Shown piece after piece: positions 10,961-23,815 of a stretch of DNA of 64,000 nt. The position numbers and the translations under genes are program-made. Numbering within the stretch: position 1 is the stretch's first letter; each line of letters opens with the position of its first letter. The stretch covers positions 91,767,583-91,831,582 of the forward strand of contig NC_133390.1 of NCBI RefSeq assembly GCF_047511655.1, in the 5' to 3' direction. Under the pieces are notes generated by a model that had not been told where the DNA came from, searched no databases, and saw only the letters and a program-made list of their open reading frames with translations. The stretch comes from Castor canadensis. Its lineage: Eukaryota > Chordata > Mammalia > Rodentia > Castoridae.

Positions 10961-12471
10961 TTTTTTTTAATTTTTATTGTTTTATTATTCATATGTGTAT
11001 ACAAGGCTTGGGTCATTTCTCCCCCCTGCCCCCACCCCCTCCCTTACCACCCACTCCGCCCCCTCCCTCTCCCCCACCTCAATACCCAGCAGAAACTATT
11101 TTGCCCTTATTTCTAATTTTGTTGAAGAGAGAGTATAAACAATAATAGGAAGGAACAAGGGTCTTTGCTGGTTGAGATAAGGATAGCTATACAGGGAGTT
11201 GACTCACATTAATTTCCTGTGCATGTGTGTTACCTTCTAGGTTAATTCTTTTTGATCTAACCTTTTCTCTAGTTCCTGTTCCCCTTCTCCTACTGGCCTC
11301 AGTTGCTTTTAAGGTATCTGTTTTAATTTCTCTGCGTTGAGGGCAACAAATGCTAGCTAATTTTTTAGGTGCCTTACCTATCCTCACACCTCCCTTGTGT
11401 GCTCTTGCTTTTATCTTGTAATCAAAGTCCAATCACCTTGTTGTGTTTGCCCTTGATCTAATGTCCACATATGAGGGAGAACATACGATTTTTGGTCTTT
11501 TGGGCCAGGCTAACCTCACTCAGAATGATGTTCTCCAATTCCATCCATTTACCAGCAAATGATAACATTTCGTTCTTCTTCATGGCTGCATAAAATTCCA
11601 TTGTGTATAGATACCACATTTTCTCGATCCATTCGTCAGTAGTGGGGCATCTTGGCTGTTTCCATAACTTGGCTATTGTGAATAGTGCTGCAATAAACAT
11701 GGGTGTGCAGGTGCCTCTGGAGTAACCTGTGTCACAGACTTTTGGGTATATCACCAAGAGTGGTATTGCTGGATCAAATATATGGTAGATCAATGTTTAG
11801 CTTTTTAAGTAGTCTCAAAATTTTTTTTCCAGAGTGGTTGTACTAGTTTACATTCCCACCAACAGTGTAAGAGGGTTCCTCTTGTTAGTAGTGTTGCTAA
11901 TGATGGCTATTTTAACAGGGGTGAGGTGGAACCTTAGTGTGGTTTTAATTTGCATTTCCTTTATTGCTAGAGATGGTTAGCATTTTTTCATGTGTTTTTT
12001 GGCCATTTGAATTTCTTCTTTTGAGAAATTTCTGTTTAGTTCACTTGCCCATTTCTTTATTGGCTCATTCGTTTTGGGAGAATTTAGTTTTTTAAGTTCC
12101 TTATATATTCTGGTTATCAGTCCTTTGTCTGATGTGTAGTTGGCAAATATTTTCTCCCACTCTGTGGGTGTTCTCTTCAGTTTAGAGACCATTTCTTTTG
12201 TTGAGCAGAAGCTTTTTAGTTTTGTGAAGTCCCATGTATCTGTGCTATCTCTTAGTTGCTGTGCTGCTGGGGTTCCGTTGAGAAAATTCCTACCTATACC
12301 TACTAACTCCAGAGTATTTCCTACTCTTTCCTGTATCAACTTTAGAGTTTGTGGTCTGATATTAAGATCCTTGATCTATTTTGAGTTAATATTGGTATAG
12401 GGTGATATACATGGATCTAGTTTCAGTTTTTTGCAGACTGCTAACCAGTTTTCCCAGCAGTTTTTGTTGAA
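10961..12471 (-). mobile_element. LINE-1, 5'-truncated, antisense
   Basis: On the minus strand this is the 3' 1.5 kb of a LINE-1: the C-terminal part of ORF2, a 3' UTR and an A-rich tail (the T run at 10961). The last stretch of ORF2 is open for about 111 codons (11793-11458) and contains 'PMFIAALFTIAKLW' and 'YAAMKKNEMLSFAGKWMELE', typical of the LINE-1 ORF2 C-terminus. Earlier ORF2 sequence (around 12339-11977) is open in a different frame, so the copy is broken. The 3' UTR contains a G-rich tract on the minus strand (C-rich 11020-11080). It closely resembles the insertion at 41869-42691, so both belong to one subfamily. No clear target-site duplication was found at 12472. Confidence 0.93.
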
Positions 12472-14430
12472 CATATTCTATACTCTTACCTCACTTTAAA
12501 ACCCTGTTGAAATATTCCTGTTCTGGATCAAATTTCTTTTGAAACTTGTCTAGTTTTTAGGTAATACTGACCATATAATAGGTTAATTATATTAAAGAAT
12601 TTAAAAGTAGGTAATGGTTTATTGTTAGCAAAATCTCTAAAATGGACTCCTTTTACAAAGTGTTCTATCATAGTCTATATAGGTCCTTGACACCAGTTTC
12701 AAATTTACCCCTATGAAGCACAAATTCAATTAAGCTATTTCCTTACCTAAAACATGTAGCAATGATTAGGTGTTCCAGTGCACAAGACAGTCTTCATTGG
12801 TGCTCATTGTTCTGGTGTTCCATCTTATTTAACACTTGTCCTGGACTTTTATACTTTTATAAAGTAATATCAGTATTTAAATTAAAATAAGCCATGGTAT
12901 ATTGAACAATTCTGTCTTTATATTTCAAGCTTTTGGTATCATCTTTCTGCTGCTATGAAAGAAGCACATACGATGATTAAATTTCTTATTTTGACATTTG
13001 GTTAAATATGAAAGACATTAGTAATAATCCAGCTCTCTTTTCCAAACTCTTTCAAAATTCCACCTAAGTTCCATCTCCCTTCCAAGGACAGCATTTAGGA
13101 CTATTTATTCATTCATAATTCACTTGTAAGGTGAAGTATACTTGTGTAGAGTCAGTTAATTCATTGTAACCAGTGGCCCTGCCTGTGAGGTGCAGGAAGT
13201 CACCAGATTGACAGTTGACTAGTCAGGTAGAAACATGAAAATTATAAGTAAAATATATGCAGGAAATACAGACTGACCAAGCCTATAAAATACATGTAGA
13301 GAACAATCTGCATGTTCTCACTGCAAAAGGTAAGCATCTGTTATACAGAGTAAATCTAGAAGTATTTATGTATTTTATTGTTTATTAATGCATTCTGTTT
13401 TATGATAAATCTTTTCAGCAGCAATAAGCTTTTTTCAAGTTTAGGAAAAATTAAGATTAACTTTCCAATTCTCAAGAAAGTTCATGATTAACTAGTATCT
13501 CATACTACGTATTTGTTGGGAATTACCATCCACCAAGTGAGCTACACATATCCTGGCCACATAAAAACACAAGACACCAATTTTCTAAAGAAACCATCAG
13601 AAACTCCTCTAGAAGTTGATAGAAGACTGCCCAAACAGGGTGTTTTAACATGTTCAACTCTAGAAGGTAAGTTTCCATATCCTGTAATGATAGCTGTGAA
13701 GCACGACTTTTCACTTGAATTAAATGATTATTCCAAATGAGCATTGCTCACTTTGTTATCCCAAGTTTTCTTGAGCAAATATGAAAATAAAGCAATAGTT
13801 GTTGATGTGCTATGTCCTATAATGGAAGAAAAAAATCTCAGAGTTAAATGGTACCATTTTACATCAGTGTTTTCAGCCTCAAGTAAGAAATCGGTTAATT
13901 ACAAAAATGGTTCATCGGCTTCATCAATTTCTGAAAGAAGAAAGCTCATTCTGGCAGTTAAACCTCTGACACTTTTTGGAATGTTATTGTGAATTCAGTT
14001 TGCAATATCCAATATAGAAAGTAACTACTTGTTCTTGTGATAAAACAATTAGAAATTTTAGCAGAACCTAGTATTGTAGTAAAAACAAATATCTCATAAA
14101 ATTAAGAAAAAATAGAAACTACGGAGCAGAATTCTACCTGGAATTGGTTGTTTTGCTACACACATGCAATTCATAAGTTTGCCAAAACAAACTGTGATAT
14201 TCTACTATTCAAAATAAATGCTGCAGTTCTCAAATTTTATATGTGCATCATATGCTGACTTAAGTGCATAAACTCTGTAATAATGCTTTTGCTGAAGACA
14301 AAGAATTACTTAGGATAGTAATATATGCATGCATTCACATTTTACTGTCTACAACTAGTTGAATACAAGAAATGTTGGAGTCTTCAAGGAATTTTTTGTG
14401 TCAATCTTAGTGTCTTTCAATGGAATTAAG
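12472..14430. other. unassigned sequence
   Basis: No exon, RNA gene or recognisable repeat. The frame from 13492 to 13992 on the plus strand has only one internal stop (13738-13740), but it has no recognisable domain and no good start. Confidence 0.35.
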
Positions 14431-14757
14431 CTTTTTTCTAGCAGGACTGGTTGAATTCAGGGACTTGTACTTGATAGACAAGCCCTCTGCTACTTGAGCC
14501 ACATCCCCAGCCCTTTTTGTTTTTGTTATTTTCAAACAGGATCCCCCTTTTATGCCTGGACCATCCCGGATCACTGTTCTCCTATTTACACTTCCTGTGT
14601 AGCTGGGATACGGGTGCATTACACCACAGCTAGCTGCTGATTGATTGAGATGGGCTCTCACTAACTGTTTGCCTTGGATTGGCCTCTGGCCATGATTCTC
14701 CTGATCTCTGCTTCTCAGGTAGCTGGGATTATAGGAGTAAGCCACCATGCTGGGCTT
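14431..14757 (-). repeat. three-part SINE (B1-like + B1-like + ID), antisense
   Basis: On the minus strand: a 7SL-like unit at about 14757-14643 ('agcccagcatggtggcttactcc'), a second, more diverged 7SL-like unit at about 14640-14520 ('agctgtggtgtaatgcaccc'), and an ID unit at about 14510-14435. The same order occurs at 30112-30440 and 59921-60246, so this is a defined SINE type and not an accident. Confidence 0.8.
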
Positions 14758-14846
14758 ACACTTTTTAAAATGAATAAATCCTCTAAATTTTGTTTGTACT
14801 TTGTTCAAAATCAGTTAGAAATCTTTAATCAAAGCTTCATGAATAA

Positions 14847-15048
14847 GCTGGGCATGGTAAGGTACAACTGCAATCCCAGTTACTCAGGAAGCAAAGTACA
14901 GGCCAGCTCTGGCAAAAACACAAGACTCTGTCTGAAAAAACAAGTAAAAAAATCAGAAGGACTGGGGTGAGAGCTCTTGCCTAGCAAGTGGCAGGCCCTG
15001 AGTCCCAATCCTTAGCATTCAATAAAAAATATAAATAAATAAATAAAA
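14847..15048 (+). repeat. composite B1-like + ID SINE
   Basis: It starts 'gctgggcatggtaaggtacaac'. The ID half ('actggggtgagagctcttgcctagcaagtgg') begins near 14960, and the tail is (AAAT)n at about 15026-15048. The 7SL half resembles the second, shorter unit of the three-part SINEs. Confidence 0.8.
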
Positions 15049-15240
15049 TATTCAAAACAACTTCAGTTTTTGCTTACTAAAAATAGGTTTAATAAACTTT
15101 TTACTAAAAAATGAATTTTGTTTACTCAAACTAAGGTTTACAATAAGAAAAACATTGAAAATTAGCCCTCCAAAAGCAAGGAAGGAACTGAACAAATCAC
15201 ATTAAATGGCATGCAGGTTTCAATTTTACATTTCTGTAAA

Positions 15241-15340
15241 ATTGGGGTTAGGGGTAGCTCAAGTGATAAGAGTACTTACCTAACAAGCATGAGACCCTGA
15301 GTTCAAACCCCAGAACTGCAAAAATTGAATAAATAGACAA
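15241..15340 (+). repeat. ID-like SINE
   Basis: 'ggggttaggggtagctcaagtgataag' to 'gagttcaaaccccagaactgc' followed by an A-rich tail. This is the typical tRNA-derived ID layout. Confidence 0.8.
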
Positions 15341-16100
15341 ATAAAAATGTAAACATAAAAAAAATCCATGAAAGTTTCCTTCAGGACATTTGTAAAGAGA
15401 ATAATTTGATAAGTTACTACTTTTAATTGGATGCATTTATATTATATTCTGGAGAAGAATAAAGAAAGTCTATGGTTTTATTACATCTGTATTTGACAAA
15501 AACTCCAAATCATCATAAACAAATATCTTATTTGATGGATTTTGTCTTCTAAAAATATTTGTGGAAGAAAGGTAAACTGAACAGAGGGGGAAGGGAGAAG
15601 CCTGAGATGTTTATGTGTTCCAATATTTTTAAATTGCATTGAACATATGCTCCAGTTAGCAGACTTTGTTTGAACTTACTTCTGACCCTGCAGGGAGCTC
15701 ATTTTCTCAATTAAAAACGAGAAGAATTTATTGACATTATCAAGCATTGTAATCTAGAAACTGTAAAATACACCTTTGTTACAAAGTTTTATTAAAACAG
15801 AAATGAATATAATATTGAAAAATATACACTCCACGAAAATGCAAATGGCATGATGTTAGAAACAGATATAAGAGGCAGATTAAAATATGTGACTATGTAT
15901 CACATATTAATAAATATGTTTCACATTTTAAGAAAAAACTTTTTTGAAAAGTTTTTAATAGAATCAACTGTATAGCTAATAAGTATCCAAAAAAATGAAA
16001 TGCCAATTATTTTTAGCACTTTCTCTCAAAAAATGTTTCAGTTAGGACAATAAATTTTATGACCATCCTCACTATAGCCAACAAGATAAAACCACCTTCC
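15341..16100. other. unassigned AT-rich sequence
   Basis: No gene or recognisable repeat. Confidence 0.4.
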
Positions 16101-16109
16101 TTGTGATGT

Positions 16110-16570
16110 AGCCCTCTGTACCTTTCCAGCCTCCTCTTCCCATCCCTGTCCAAAGCAACCCCCAGGGACCAGTCACAGGGGGCTTCTCACCAATCCCCAG
16201 AGCTAAGTTGCCCTCAATTCCCCATTTCACATTTCCTTCCGGCTTCAGTGCCCTATGCCCTTATAACCCTGGTGCCATCACGTTCAGCCATTAGATCCAA
16301 TCCAAACATCTTCCTATAGCTTTTCCTGGTCTTCCCCTCCCACCTTCCTACAACAGCTTTAATTATATACATAAGGATGCCCTGTTGAGCTTTACATACA
16401 ACCCATTGTGCCATATCTTCTCTTTGTTTCCTGTCCTCCTTTCTGACTGGAGGTGGAGAGCTGAGACGTCATAGACTTTGACTTCTTCATCTTTGTATAC
16501 CTGGGCCTGATGCATTACTTAACACGTGGTGATCATCAGGTAAATATGTGCCTAATGCCATGAGCTGTAT
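16110..16570 (+). repeat. L2-class LINE 3' region
   Basis: Pyrimidine-rich text with 'cttcctatagcttttcctggtcttcc', 'cagctttaattat', 'gagctgagacgtcatagactttgacttcttcatctttgtatacctgggcctgatgcattac' follows the order of the L2 3' end. L2 ORF sequence itself is not preserved. Confidence 0.55.
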
Positions 16571-16797
16571 GGCAAAGGTGGCCTTCCACAATCTCCTAAC
16601 ATGCAACACTCAGGCACCTCCCTGCTGTGTTTGTGCAGAAGGACCTGAGCCACTAGCTGTGGAGCCCCAGCATGGTCTGGATTTGTTTGGAGTGTAGGTT
16701 TATTATCATCCATTGGCAGGTTCTTGCTAAAGCTCTCGAGTGAACATAATTAACCTTAGCTGCCCAGTGACTCATTTAGCTTCACAGAATACGAGAT

Positions 16798-16798
<1 letters not shown>

Positions 16799-16844
<46 letters not shown>
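16799..16844 (+). repeat. (GT)23 microsatellite
   Basis: An uninterrupted GT dinucleotide run of 46 bases, the longest in the window. It is likely polymorphic and can form Z-DNA. Confidence 0.97.
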
Positions 16845-16846
<2 letters not shown>

Positions 16847-17260
16847 TGGGCATGCTTCTGTGTATAAAATTAATATTGACCTATTTATGAATAGGCCACA
16901 AATAATTCTCAGTGCCTATACCAAAGGCCTGACTACCGGAAAGGGTAATGAATATAACCCAGTCCTATTGCCTAAAGTTGGCCACTTTCACTAGACAAAA
17001 GTCCCGTAAGTAGTAAGATGTTCCAGCAAAGTGAGTCTATGGGGAGGGTCCAGATTGTGCTGCATCTCATGCAAACAAAGCTGTCTGTCTGTCACTAGGG
17101 ATATAATTTTAAAGTTCTTACACATCTATAAATATATATAATAAACATTTTGTGATACATATGGCCGCTGTCATCAATAATGCTAAAAATTATATAGAAA
17201 GCAATCCAGCATTAATAGAAAGGCCTGGGAGTTTGACAGGCCTTTCATAGAAGTTTGACT
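16845..17260. other. unassigned sequence
   Basis: No gene or recognisable repeat. Confidence 0.4.
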
Positions 17261-17261
17261 T

Positions 17262-17400
17262 AATTTTTCTTTGAACCTCAGTTCCTCATCAATAAAGGTA
17301 AGCAATGTCTTCCTTAAGAGTTATGGAGAGAATGAAGAGGATAGTGCCTGAACACATAAACAGCAATGTTGTATTTAGCATATGTAGAGTTGTAGGGTCT
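17262..17400 (+). repeat. MIR remnant
   Basis: 'tttgaacctcagttcctcatcaataaaggtaagcaatg' followed by 'agtgcctgaacacataa' matches the 3' half of the mammalian-wide MIR SINE. Confidence 0.65.
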
Positions 17401-18554
17401 GCAGTTGTTTGACTATCATGTAACCTGCCAGCACTGTGCAACCTTGATTCTTCTCTAAAGTGATGAGTCCCTCGCCAGGTCCCCAGGCTGCCAACTTCTA
17501 TTTCAGCGGCATTTTAAGAACAGTTTCCCTCCTGAAACCCAAAGGAAATTACGCCCAGGGAGTCCTCTGCTGCTCTCAGTAGGTAACGCCCTCTATGGTC
17601 CCCCAAGATTTGGCTCAGCTCCACCTTTAGCCTGGTGATACACACCCTTTGGGCTGCTTAACAAATTGGAAGTTTTGCCAAGGAATTTTGCAATTCCCAG
17701 CAGGTAGATGCAGAAATTACAGAATCACATTCCTCAAATCAGTAACTACAAATATTTAAGCCCACAAGGATGAGGGCATCTTGGCAAGCATTGTAACTAA
17801 ATTTTCTTAATACTTTAGGACAGACACCAAAACACCATTGTCATTTTCAAATGTTTACAAATGAATGAATGTAGAAAAAAGAAATAACCTATTCCACAGA
17901 GATGGTCTAACTTCACAGACATCAACAAATACTTCACAACAATTTTCAGTGTGAATGGTAAATTAACTTATTAAAACTGAATAGAACTGATGAATGATTA
18001 AATAATCCACATATTGCTATTCATAATTCACCAATTATTTTACTTTAGATATAATTTAAATATTTCAAAGACATTTCCCCTTCCTTATCAATAGAACTAA
18101 TTGCTGTATCTCTGTGCTACATTTTGGACAATTTTCTTGCATTTAGCTTTCAATTTATTAAATTTTTCTTTAGCTGTCTTAACCAGCTGATTAAACTAAG
18201 TACAGGGCTTTAATTTCAATGACTATATTTTATAATTTTATAGTAGTTAGCTATTTTGAATTATTTTTAATGTTCCATTGAAACTGTTGTGTCTTGGCTC
18301 TGTCTATTTGTATCATTTTTCCATGGTTGCCATGGGGATAACAAAGGCATACCTTTTACAGTCTTTATAAGTTTAATATTTTACCACTATAAAGAAAATA
18401 CATCGTCTTATAACAACATTGGTTCCTTTGCTTCCTCCTCTATGCTATCACTGCCATATGTTTTATGTCTATGTACACTGAAATGCTACCAAAGTTATAA
18501 TTTTTATTCATAACAATCATACGTATTTTAAAGAACTTATAAGGAGAAAAACAG
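17401..18554. other. unassigned sequence
   Basis: No gene could be supported. AT-rich from about 17800 onward. Confidence 0.4.
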
Positions 18555-20130
18555 CTTATATTCACACAGATGTGCATCATTTTTATTGTTCTTTCTTCAT
18601 TCCTGAAGTGCGAATTTTCCCTTTAGAATATTCTCCCTTCAGCCCTAAATAACTTAGCATTTCTTTTGGCAGGTCTGCTGGTAACAAATTCTCTTAGCTT
18701 TACCTTCCTTCCTAAGTGATATTTTTACTGAATATGGAATGCTAGACTGACAATATTTTTTCTGTCAGCATTTTAAATATGTAGTTCCACTATCTTCTGA
18801 CTTTCATGGTCTCAGGAGAGAAATCTTATTTGGCTCAAATTGTTTCCCTATGTGTAATCTGTTGTTTTCCGGCTCCTTTCAATATTCATTGTCTTTATTT
18901 GTGTTTTTCAGCAGTGCAACTATGATGTGTCTGGGCTCAGTTTTGAGTTTATCCTGTTTGGGTTTTGCTAACCTTCTAGAATCTGTAAATTTATCTCTTT
19001 CACCAAGTTTGGGGAGTTTTCAGTCATTAGCCCTTCAAATATCTTCTTTTTCCCTCTTCTTCTGGAACTCAAATGACAAAATGTTAGACATGTTGCTATT
19101 GTCTTGAAAATCTCAATGCCCTGTTTACCTTTTTTAACTTTTTTTTCTGTTGATTAGAATGAATAATTATTATTGATCTACCTTTATGCTCACTTTTTCC
19201 TTGGTAGCATTCTGCTACTGAGCCCATCCAGGGAATTTTTTTTTTTATTACTTATACTGTATTTTTCAATTTTAAAATTTCTACTTGGTTCTTTTTTATA
19301 TTTCCTATTTCTCTGTTTAGAACTTCTATGTTTACATTCATTTCAAATGCTTTTATCTTTATATGGAGCATAATTATAAAATATTTAAATCCTTCGATAA
19401 TTACAAAACTCTGGTTCATCTTGGGGTTATAATGTGTTCTTTTCCCTTGAGAAATATTCATATTATTCTAGTGACTTGTGGTTTCTGTCTGTTACGTAAT
19501 TTTTAATTGAATCCTAAATCATTGAAGACTCTCTTGAAGTATTCTGGGGAAATTTTTCATTTTGTTGATGGTGGTAGTGGTGGTGGCTCAGCCAGTCCTC
19601 ACTTTATTAGACCTAGAATGCAAGTTCTGTCTCGCCTTTTTTGGACAGTGGCTCTAATATTATCAGTTCAGTTTTCAAAGATTTTGCCACACTGATTTAA
19701 GTCTGTCCTGTGCTGGCACATGTCCAGATGAGACTAGAAATTACTTTGGCCCAAACACGTAATTAGGGAACCTTTTTCTCTGGTCTGTTCTCTGGCATTC
19801 TCCACATATTTCCTGGTGCCCCCTTTATTGACCAAGTAGCCAGGAAGACATGGTTTATCTTTGAGATTGAGCTCTCTGCATTACCACTGCAGCTACAGTC
19901 TGCAACTGAAGCCTGACTTCAGGCAAAGCAGAAAATCTTCAAAGGGTGGGGGAACAGGGAATACACTTCTGTGTGGAATGATTTTTCACATTTTTACTCC
20001 TTTTCCCCATCTGTCTACTTTTGTTATATATTCAGGTGCTGCAGATACTTGCTTATTGCATCTTTTTCAGAGTTAGTAATAATCATGAAGAGAGATGGGC
20101 TACTCCATCTTGTCCAGTAGCAGAATTCAA
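18555..20130 (-). mobile_element. ancient LINE-1 (L1M/HAL1-like), antisense
   Basis: The plus-strand text follows a well-known antisense consensus of old mammalian LINE-1: 'ggcaggtctgctggtaacaaattctc', 'cttctgactttcatggtctc', 'tatgatgtgtctgggctcag', 'agccattaGCCCTTCAAATAT'-type text, 'ttctacttggttcttttttatatttc', and 'gggctactccatcttgtccagtagcagaattc' near 20097. Both strands are full of stops. Whether it is a regular L1M or the half-length HAL1 cannot be decided by eye. Confidence 0.7.
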
Positions 20131-21360
20131 ATATTTGGTGGAATTTTCAAATATTATTATACATTTTTCATTTTGTTACATTCTTTCCATATGGTTTCAA
20201 TTTTTTTACTTTACCAATTATTCTAAACATATACAATTTTTATTGTCTCTATTGCAATATCCAATGTTCTTAAATTCTTTCTCATAGTAAATTCCTATTT
20301 TGTGTGTTCTGTAATTTTGTATTGTGAGCTCATCTTCAGTCAAAATCTTGTGAATGTGGCTGTCCAGACTGGCTCTGAATTTGCTTCTCTAGAAGTCGCT
20401 GGTAACTCACTAACCAGGGTTTATTTATATGTAAATTTCTTAGTACTTTGATTTCTGAACCACACAGATGGTGTAATTTGGACTCAACACCCCACATGCA
20501 ATATAGCTGAATATTAATTTGTCAAGACAGTGTTTTGGGTTTTGCTTCCAGCAAGAGTTCAAACAAAAACAAGCTTTCTTATCATTTCCCTGAGCCATGA
20601 ACCAGTTTGTCTAATTTCCCTTTCACAAAGAGTGCTATAATTAATAGAGCAGAGCAGTGAAAGCATAGAGAACGCATTTGGAAGAAAATAGATACGTGAC
20701 CAACACCTTCTCTACCCCAAAACAACCCCAGCTAAAGTCTCTTCAGTCTTTTAATCAGGTCTGGGGAACTCGGGTTTTCTTATTATCTTTCTGCATTTGC
20801 CACTACCAACCTATCACATGGGGTTCTCATCCCAGCCATGGGTAAATTTTCTCTTCCATCAACTACAAAGATTAAATATGTACTGTTTCACAGAGTCATT
20901 GGGAATGATGGAGCTCAATCTCAATAATAGCTACCTGGTCCCCAAACCAATATTAAAAGAAGACAGATTTGAACTAAAGGGAAACTGAATGTTTTAAAAA
21001 GTTGTCTTTACTCCTCCAATGATGGGGACCACCCTGAAGTACAGTGAGAGGGAAAAAATGTGCAAATCCAAATTGTAGTGCACATTTATCTCTACTTTCC
21101 TTGATGTACGGATGTCATTGACCTTTTATCACTGGCCAAACTGTAATGGTTGTTGTGTAATTTTTTTGAATCCTCTGATATTGGGGGTTATTGTTAGCAG
21201 ACAATTTCCCATGGGACTCTTAATATTTCTGCCCATCTTGAAAGCAGAGATACTGAATGACCTTTGCTCTGAACTACCTTTTCAAAGATATTTATTTAGC
21301 AAACAGCTTTGAAATACAGATATTGTGTCTCTGAGCAAAGGGCAGGTGTGTTTCTTATCC
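20131..21360. other. unassigned sequence
   Basis: No gene or clear repeat family was recognised. Short frames around 20800-21310 lack recognisable domains. Confidence 0.35.
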
Positions 21361-21362
21361 AG

Positions 21363-21430
21363 TATAATAATAATAATAATAAAGAATCTCCTCCTTTCTC
21401 TTTCTCTCTCTCTCTCTCTTCCTCTCTAAG
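21363..21430 (+). repeat. (TAA)n and (TC)n simple repeats
   Basis: About six ATA/ATAA units at 21364-21381, then a CT run at about 21402-21430 separated by roughly 20 bases. Confidence 0.9.
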
Positions 21431-22470
21431 GTCAAGAATGTTTACTGCATATTATACAAAATGCAGTTTCCCTAAGTTCATGGTTCTTCTCTGAAACAAA
21501 CCTTCTGAGTATATAGGTGTCATCTGGCCCCTTTGTTTACACCCAGTAGGAAGTGGGTCTTAGGGACTGATGAAAATTGCTGCCTCTCTGGTGCTACTAT
21601 TGTTATGAGTAATATACTATTCTTCACCTCCAACCCAGAAGTCTCAAGTCTATCCTTGAAACTGTAAATGATAACCTGTCAGCGTACAAGTAGAATAAAA
21701 TCTCAGACAGTCAGAGATCTTGGCAGTTATATGATGGTCTACTATGCCTGCCCAACCATGCCATAGTATTTATTTCTCCTCTAAGAGTGGGATGGTTGCC
21801 ATGCATTTGCATAGCATCTGCATATACGCCAATTCACCAGGTCCTCTCAGGATTCTCCCCGTAACATTACTTCTCGATGCATCACATGGATGCCAAAAGT
21901 GGTCACGAGTTTCTTTGTTTCTTCCTCTCTTGTAGGTCTTTCTCTTTGGTATGCATATTCTATAGCTTACATTTCAACATCTGCAGGCAAAAGAAAACAC
22001 ACATCTGATGATTATATTCTATGGCCACTATATCCCTCTATATTAAGCCTACACAAATGAATTAGAAAACTGCAGTTGAGATTAAGAATGTAAAAATCCC
22101 ATGCGAGAGCATTTATACATATAAATTTTTATTATCATGGGCTACTGTAACACAGGAGCTATGGTTGACCACCCCCTGAGCATCCTATTAAAATTTACTC
22201 ATTCCCAAACAGGAGAACATTAGCCCAGAGTATATTAGTGAACACTCAGCTAAAACATTTGTAAGAAAATAATAAAACAAAAATTTCCTTTGTCATAACT
22301 GAAAGGGAACAGGCATCATGCTTCTCCTGCCAATATAAAGTACCATTATCTCTCTAAATTTTGCTTACATTTTTTACTAATAATCCAGTTACTAAGTTGT
22401 TAGGTGAGGAACTGACAAGAAATGAGTTACAAAAAATCCCTGGCTATCTTATTCTTCTCTTGTATTACTT
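21431..22470. other. unassigned sequence
   Basis: No supportable gene, RNA or repeat. Confidence 0.4.
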
Positions 22471-22479
22471 ACCTGGTAT

Positions 22480-22910
22480 CAAAATCTATTCTAGGTACTA
22501 TGGATACATACCAAATCACCCAAAAAATCCAATGGCATACAACAGTGCTGTGTCATGCTCACTGATTCTGTGGGGAATCTGGATGGGGCTTATCTCTGAT
22601 CCACAATATCTGGGACCTCAAATGGAAGACTCAAAGGCTGGAGCTAGACTCATCTGAGAGCTCCTTCATTCATGTCTGGTGTTTGCTAGTGACAGTCAGC
22701 TGGGGGTCTAGGGGCCTCTCCACATTTGCCTCTCCATATGAGTTAGTTTGTGATTTTTATAGTTTGGTAGCTAAGTTCCAAGGTCAAGTGTCCTAAGAAG
22801 AGACAGATGGAAGCTCTATCTTCTTTATGAAATAGCCTTAGAAGTCACATAGCATCACTTCTACCACATGAGTCAGAAAAGTCTCTGACAAAATCTAAAG
22901 AGGACATGTA
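22480..22910. repeat. old MER-type interspersed repeat
   Basis: The phrases 'attctgtggggaatctggatggggct', 'cagtcagctgggggtctagggg' and 'agaagtcacatagcatcacttctacca' appear in the same order in a common mammalian repeat I recall, but I cannot name the family with certainty. No coding remnant. Confidence 0.45.
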
Positions 22911-22984
22911 GAGCTCACATGTAGACATCACAGCAGGAAAAGAGGAATATCTCTTACAATTTCTCAATTTAAGTAATACATGTG

Positions 22985-23045
22985 GTAAATACATATATAA
23001 TCATATACATATATATGTATAAATATATACATATTTATATATATA
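22985..23045 (+). repeat. AT-rich (AT/ATAC) low-complexity tract
   Basis: Alternating TA-rich text with 'catatacatatatatgtataaatatatac'-like content. DNA of this kind unwinds easily. Confidence 0.85.
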
Positions 23046-23129
23046 CAAGATTGTATTAGAGGATCTGTCTGAGGAGACTATAGGAGACAGAAGAGAGAAC
23101 AAGAATATTAAAGAATGAAAATATTGAAA

Positions 23130-23612
23130 CATCCCATTTATATATAAAAAATTATAACATAATGAATTGTAAACTGTTGAATAATAGGGGAGCATAGTGA
23201 TAGAGAAAGAATAAGTAATGGGAGTTTAAACTGATTAACACACAATATATACATGTCTGAAATGTCAAGGCACAACCCCCTTGGACTATTAATATGCACT
23301 TTAAAAAAAAGAAAAGGACAGGAGGGCAAAAACAGGTCTTTTCCAAGAATGGGTGCCAGTGGGAGGGAGGAGGACATAATGAAAGGGTGAATGAGTGTGA
23401 GTATTGTGGATGTATTTTTTATTCATACGTGAAAACAGAAGACTGAAACCTGTTGTAATCGTTATAAGAAAGGGGCATGAAGGAGGAGGGAGAACAATGG
23501 AGGGGGTAAATGTAACTAAGGTGTACTTTAAGAACATATGTAAATATCACAATGTATCCCCCCATGCAACTATTATATGCTAATTTAAAAAAAGAAGCAG
23601 AAGAAAAAAATA
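23130..23612 (+). repeat. retroposon 3'-end family, copy 1
   Basis: This copy ends 'taagaacatatgtaaatatcacaatgtatcccccc' plus an A-rich tail with a (GAAG) flavour. It shares its layout with 26690-27290 (plus) and 61170-61510 (minus): 'ttaatatgcactttaaaaaaaag', 'aggacaggagggcaaaa', 'gggaggaggacataatgaaaggg', a purine-rich block, then the 'gtcacaatgta' end. The purine-rich 3' part with A-rich tail suggests the 3' end of a lineage-specific LINE-1 or an element using its machinery. Confidence 0.7.
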
Positions 23613-23697
23613 AAGAAATGTATGTGATATTGGGATCTGTGTGATGACATGGCCATCTTTGTGTTGCATTCTCAAATGAATCCTCCCCAAGAGATGC

Positions 23698-23815
23698 TTT
23701 CATTCTCTTCATTTTATAGATAGAAAATAAAATTCAAACAAGTTCAGTAACTTGTCCAATGTAACGCAGACAATGGTGAGACCAATGCCCACCTTTATCA
23801 TACTTAATGCCTAAC
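23698..23815 (-). repeat. MIR remnant, antisense
   Basis: 'cattttatagatagaaaataaaattcaaacaagttcagtaacttgtccaatgtaacgcag' follows the reverse complement of the MIR consensus. Confidence 0.6.

Noticed and set aside
10961..12471. Target-site duplication for the antisense LINE-1 (gacattatcc versus gaacatattc)
   Set aside because: The match needs several mismatches and a gap, so it is not better than chance.
13492..13992. Plus-strand frame of about 166 codons with one internal stop
   Set aside because: No recognisable domain and no convincing ATG or splice sites. My rough estimate is that several such stretches are expected by chance in 64 kb of AT-rich DNA read in six frames.
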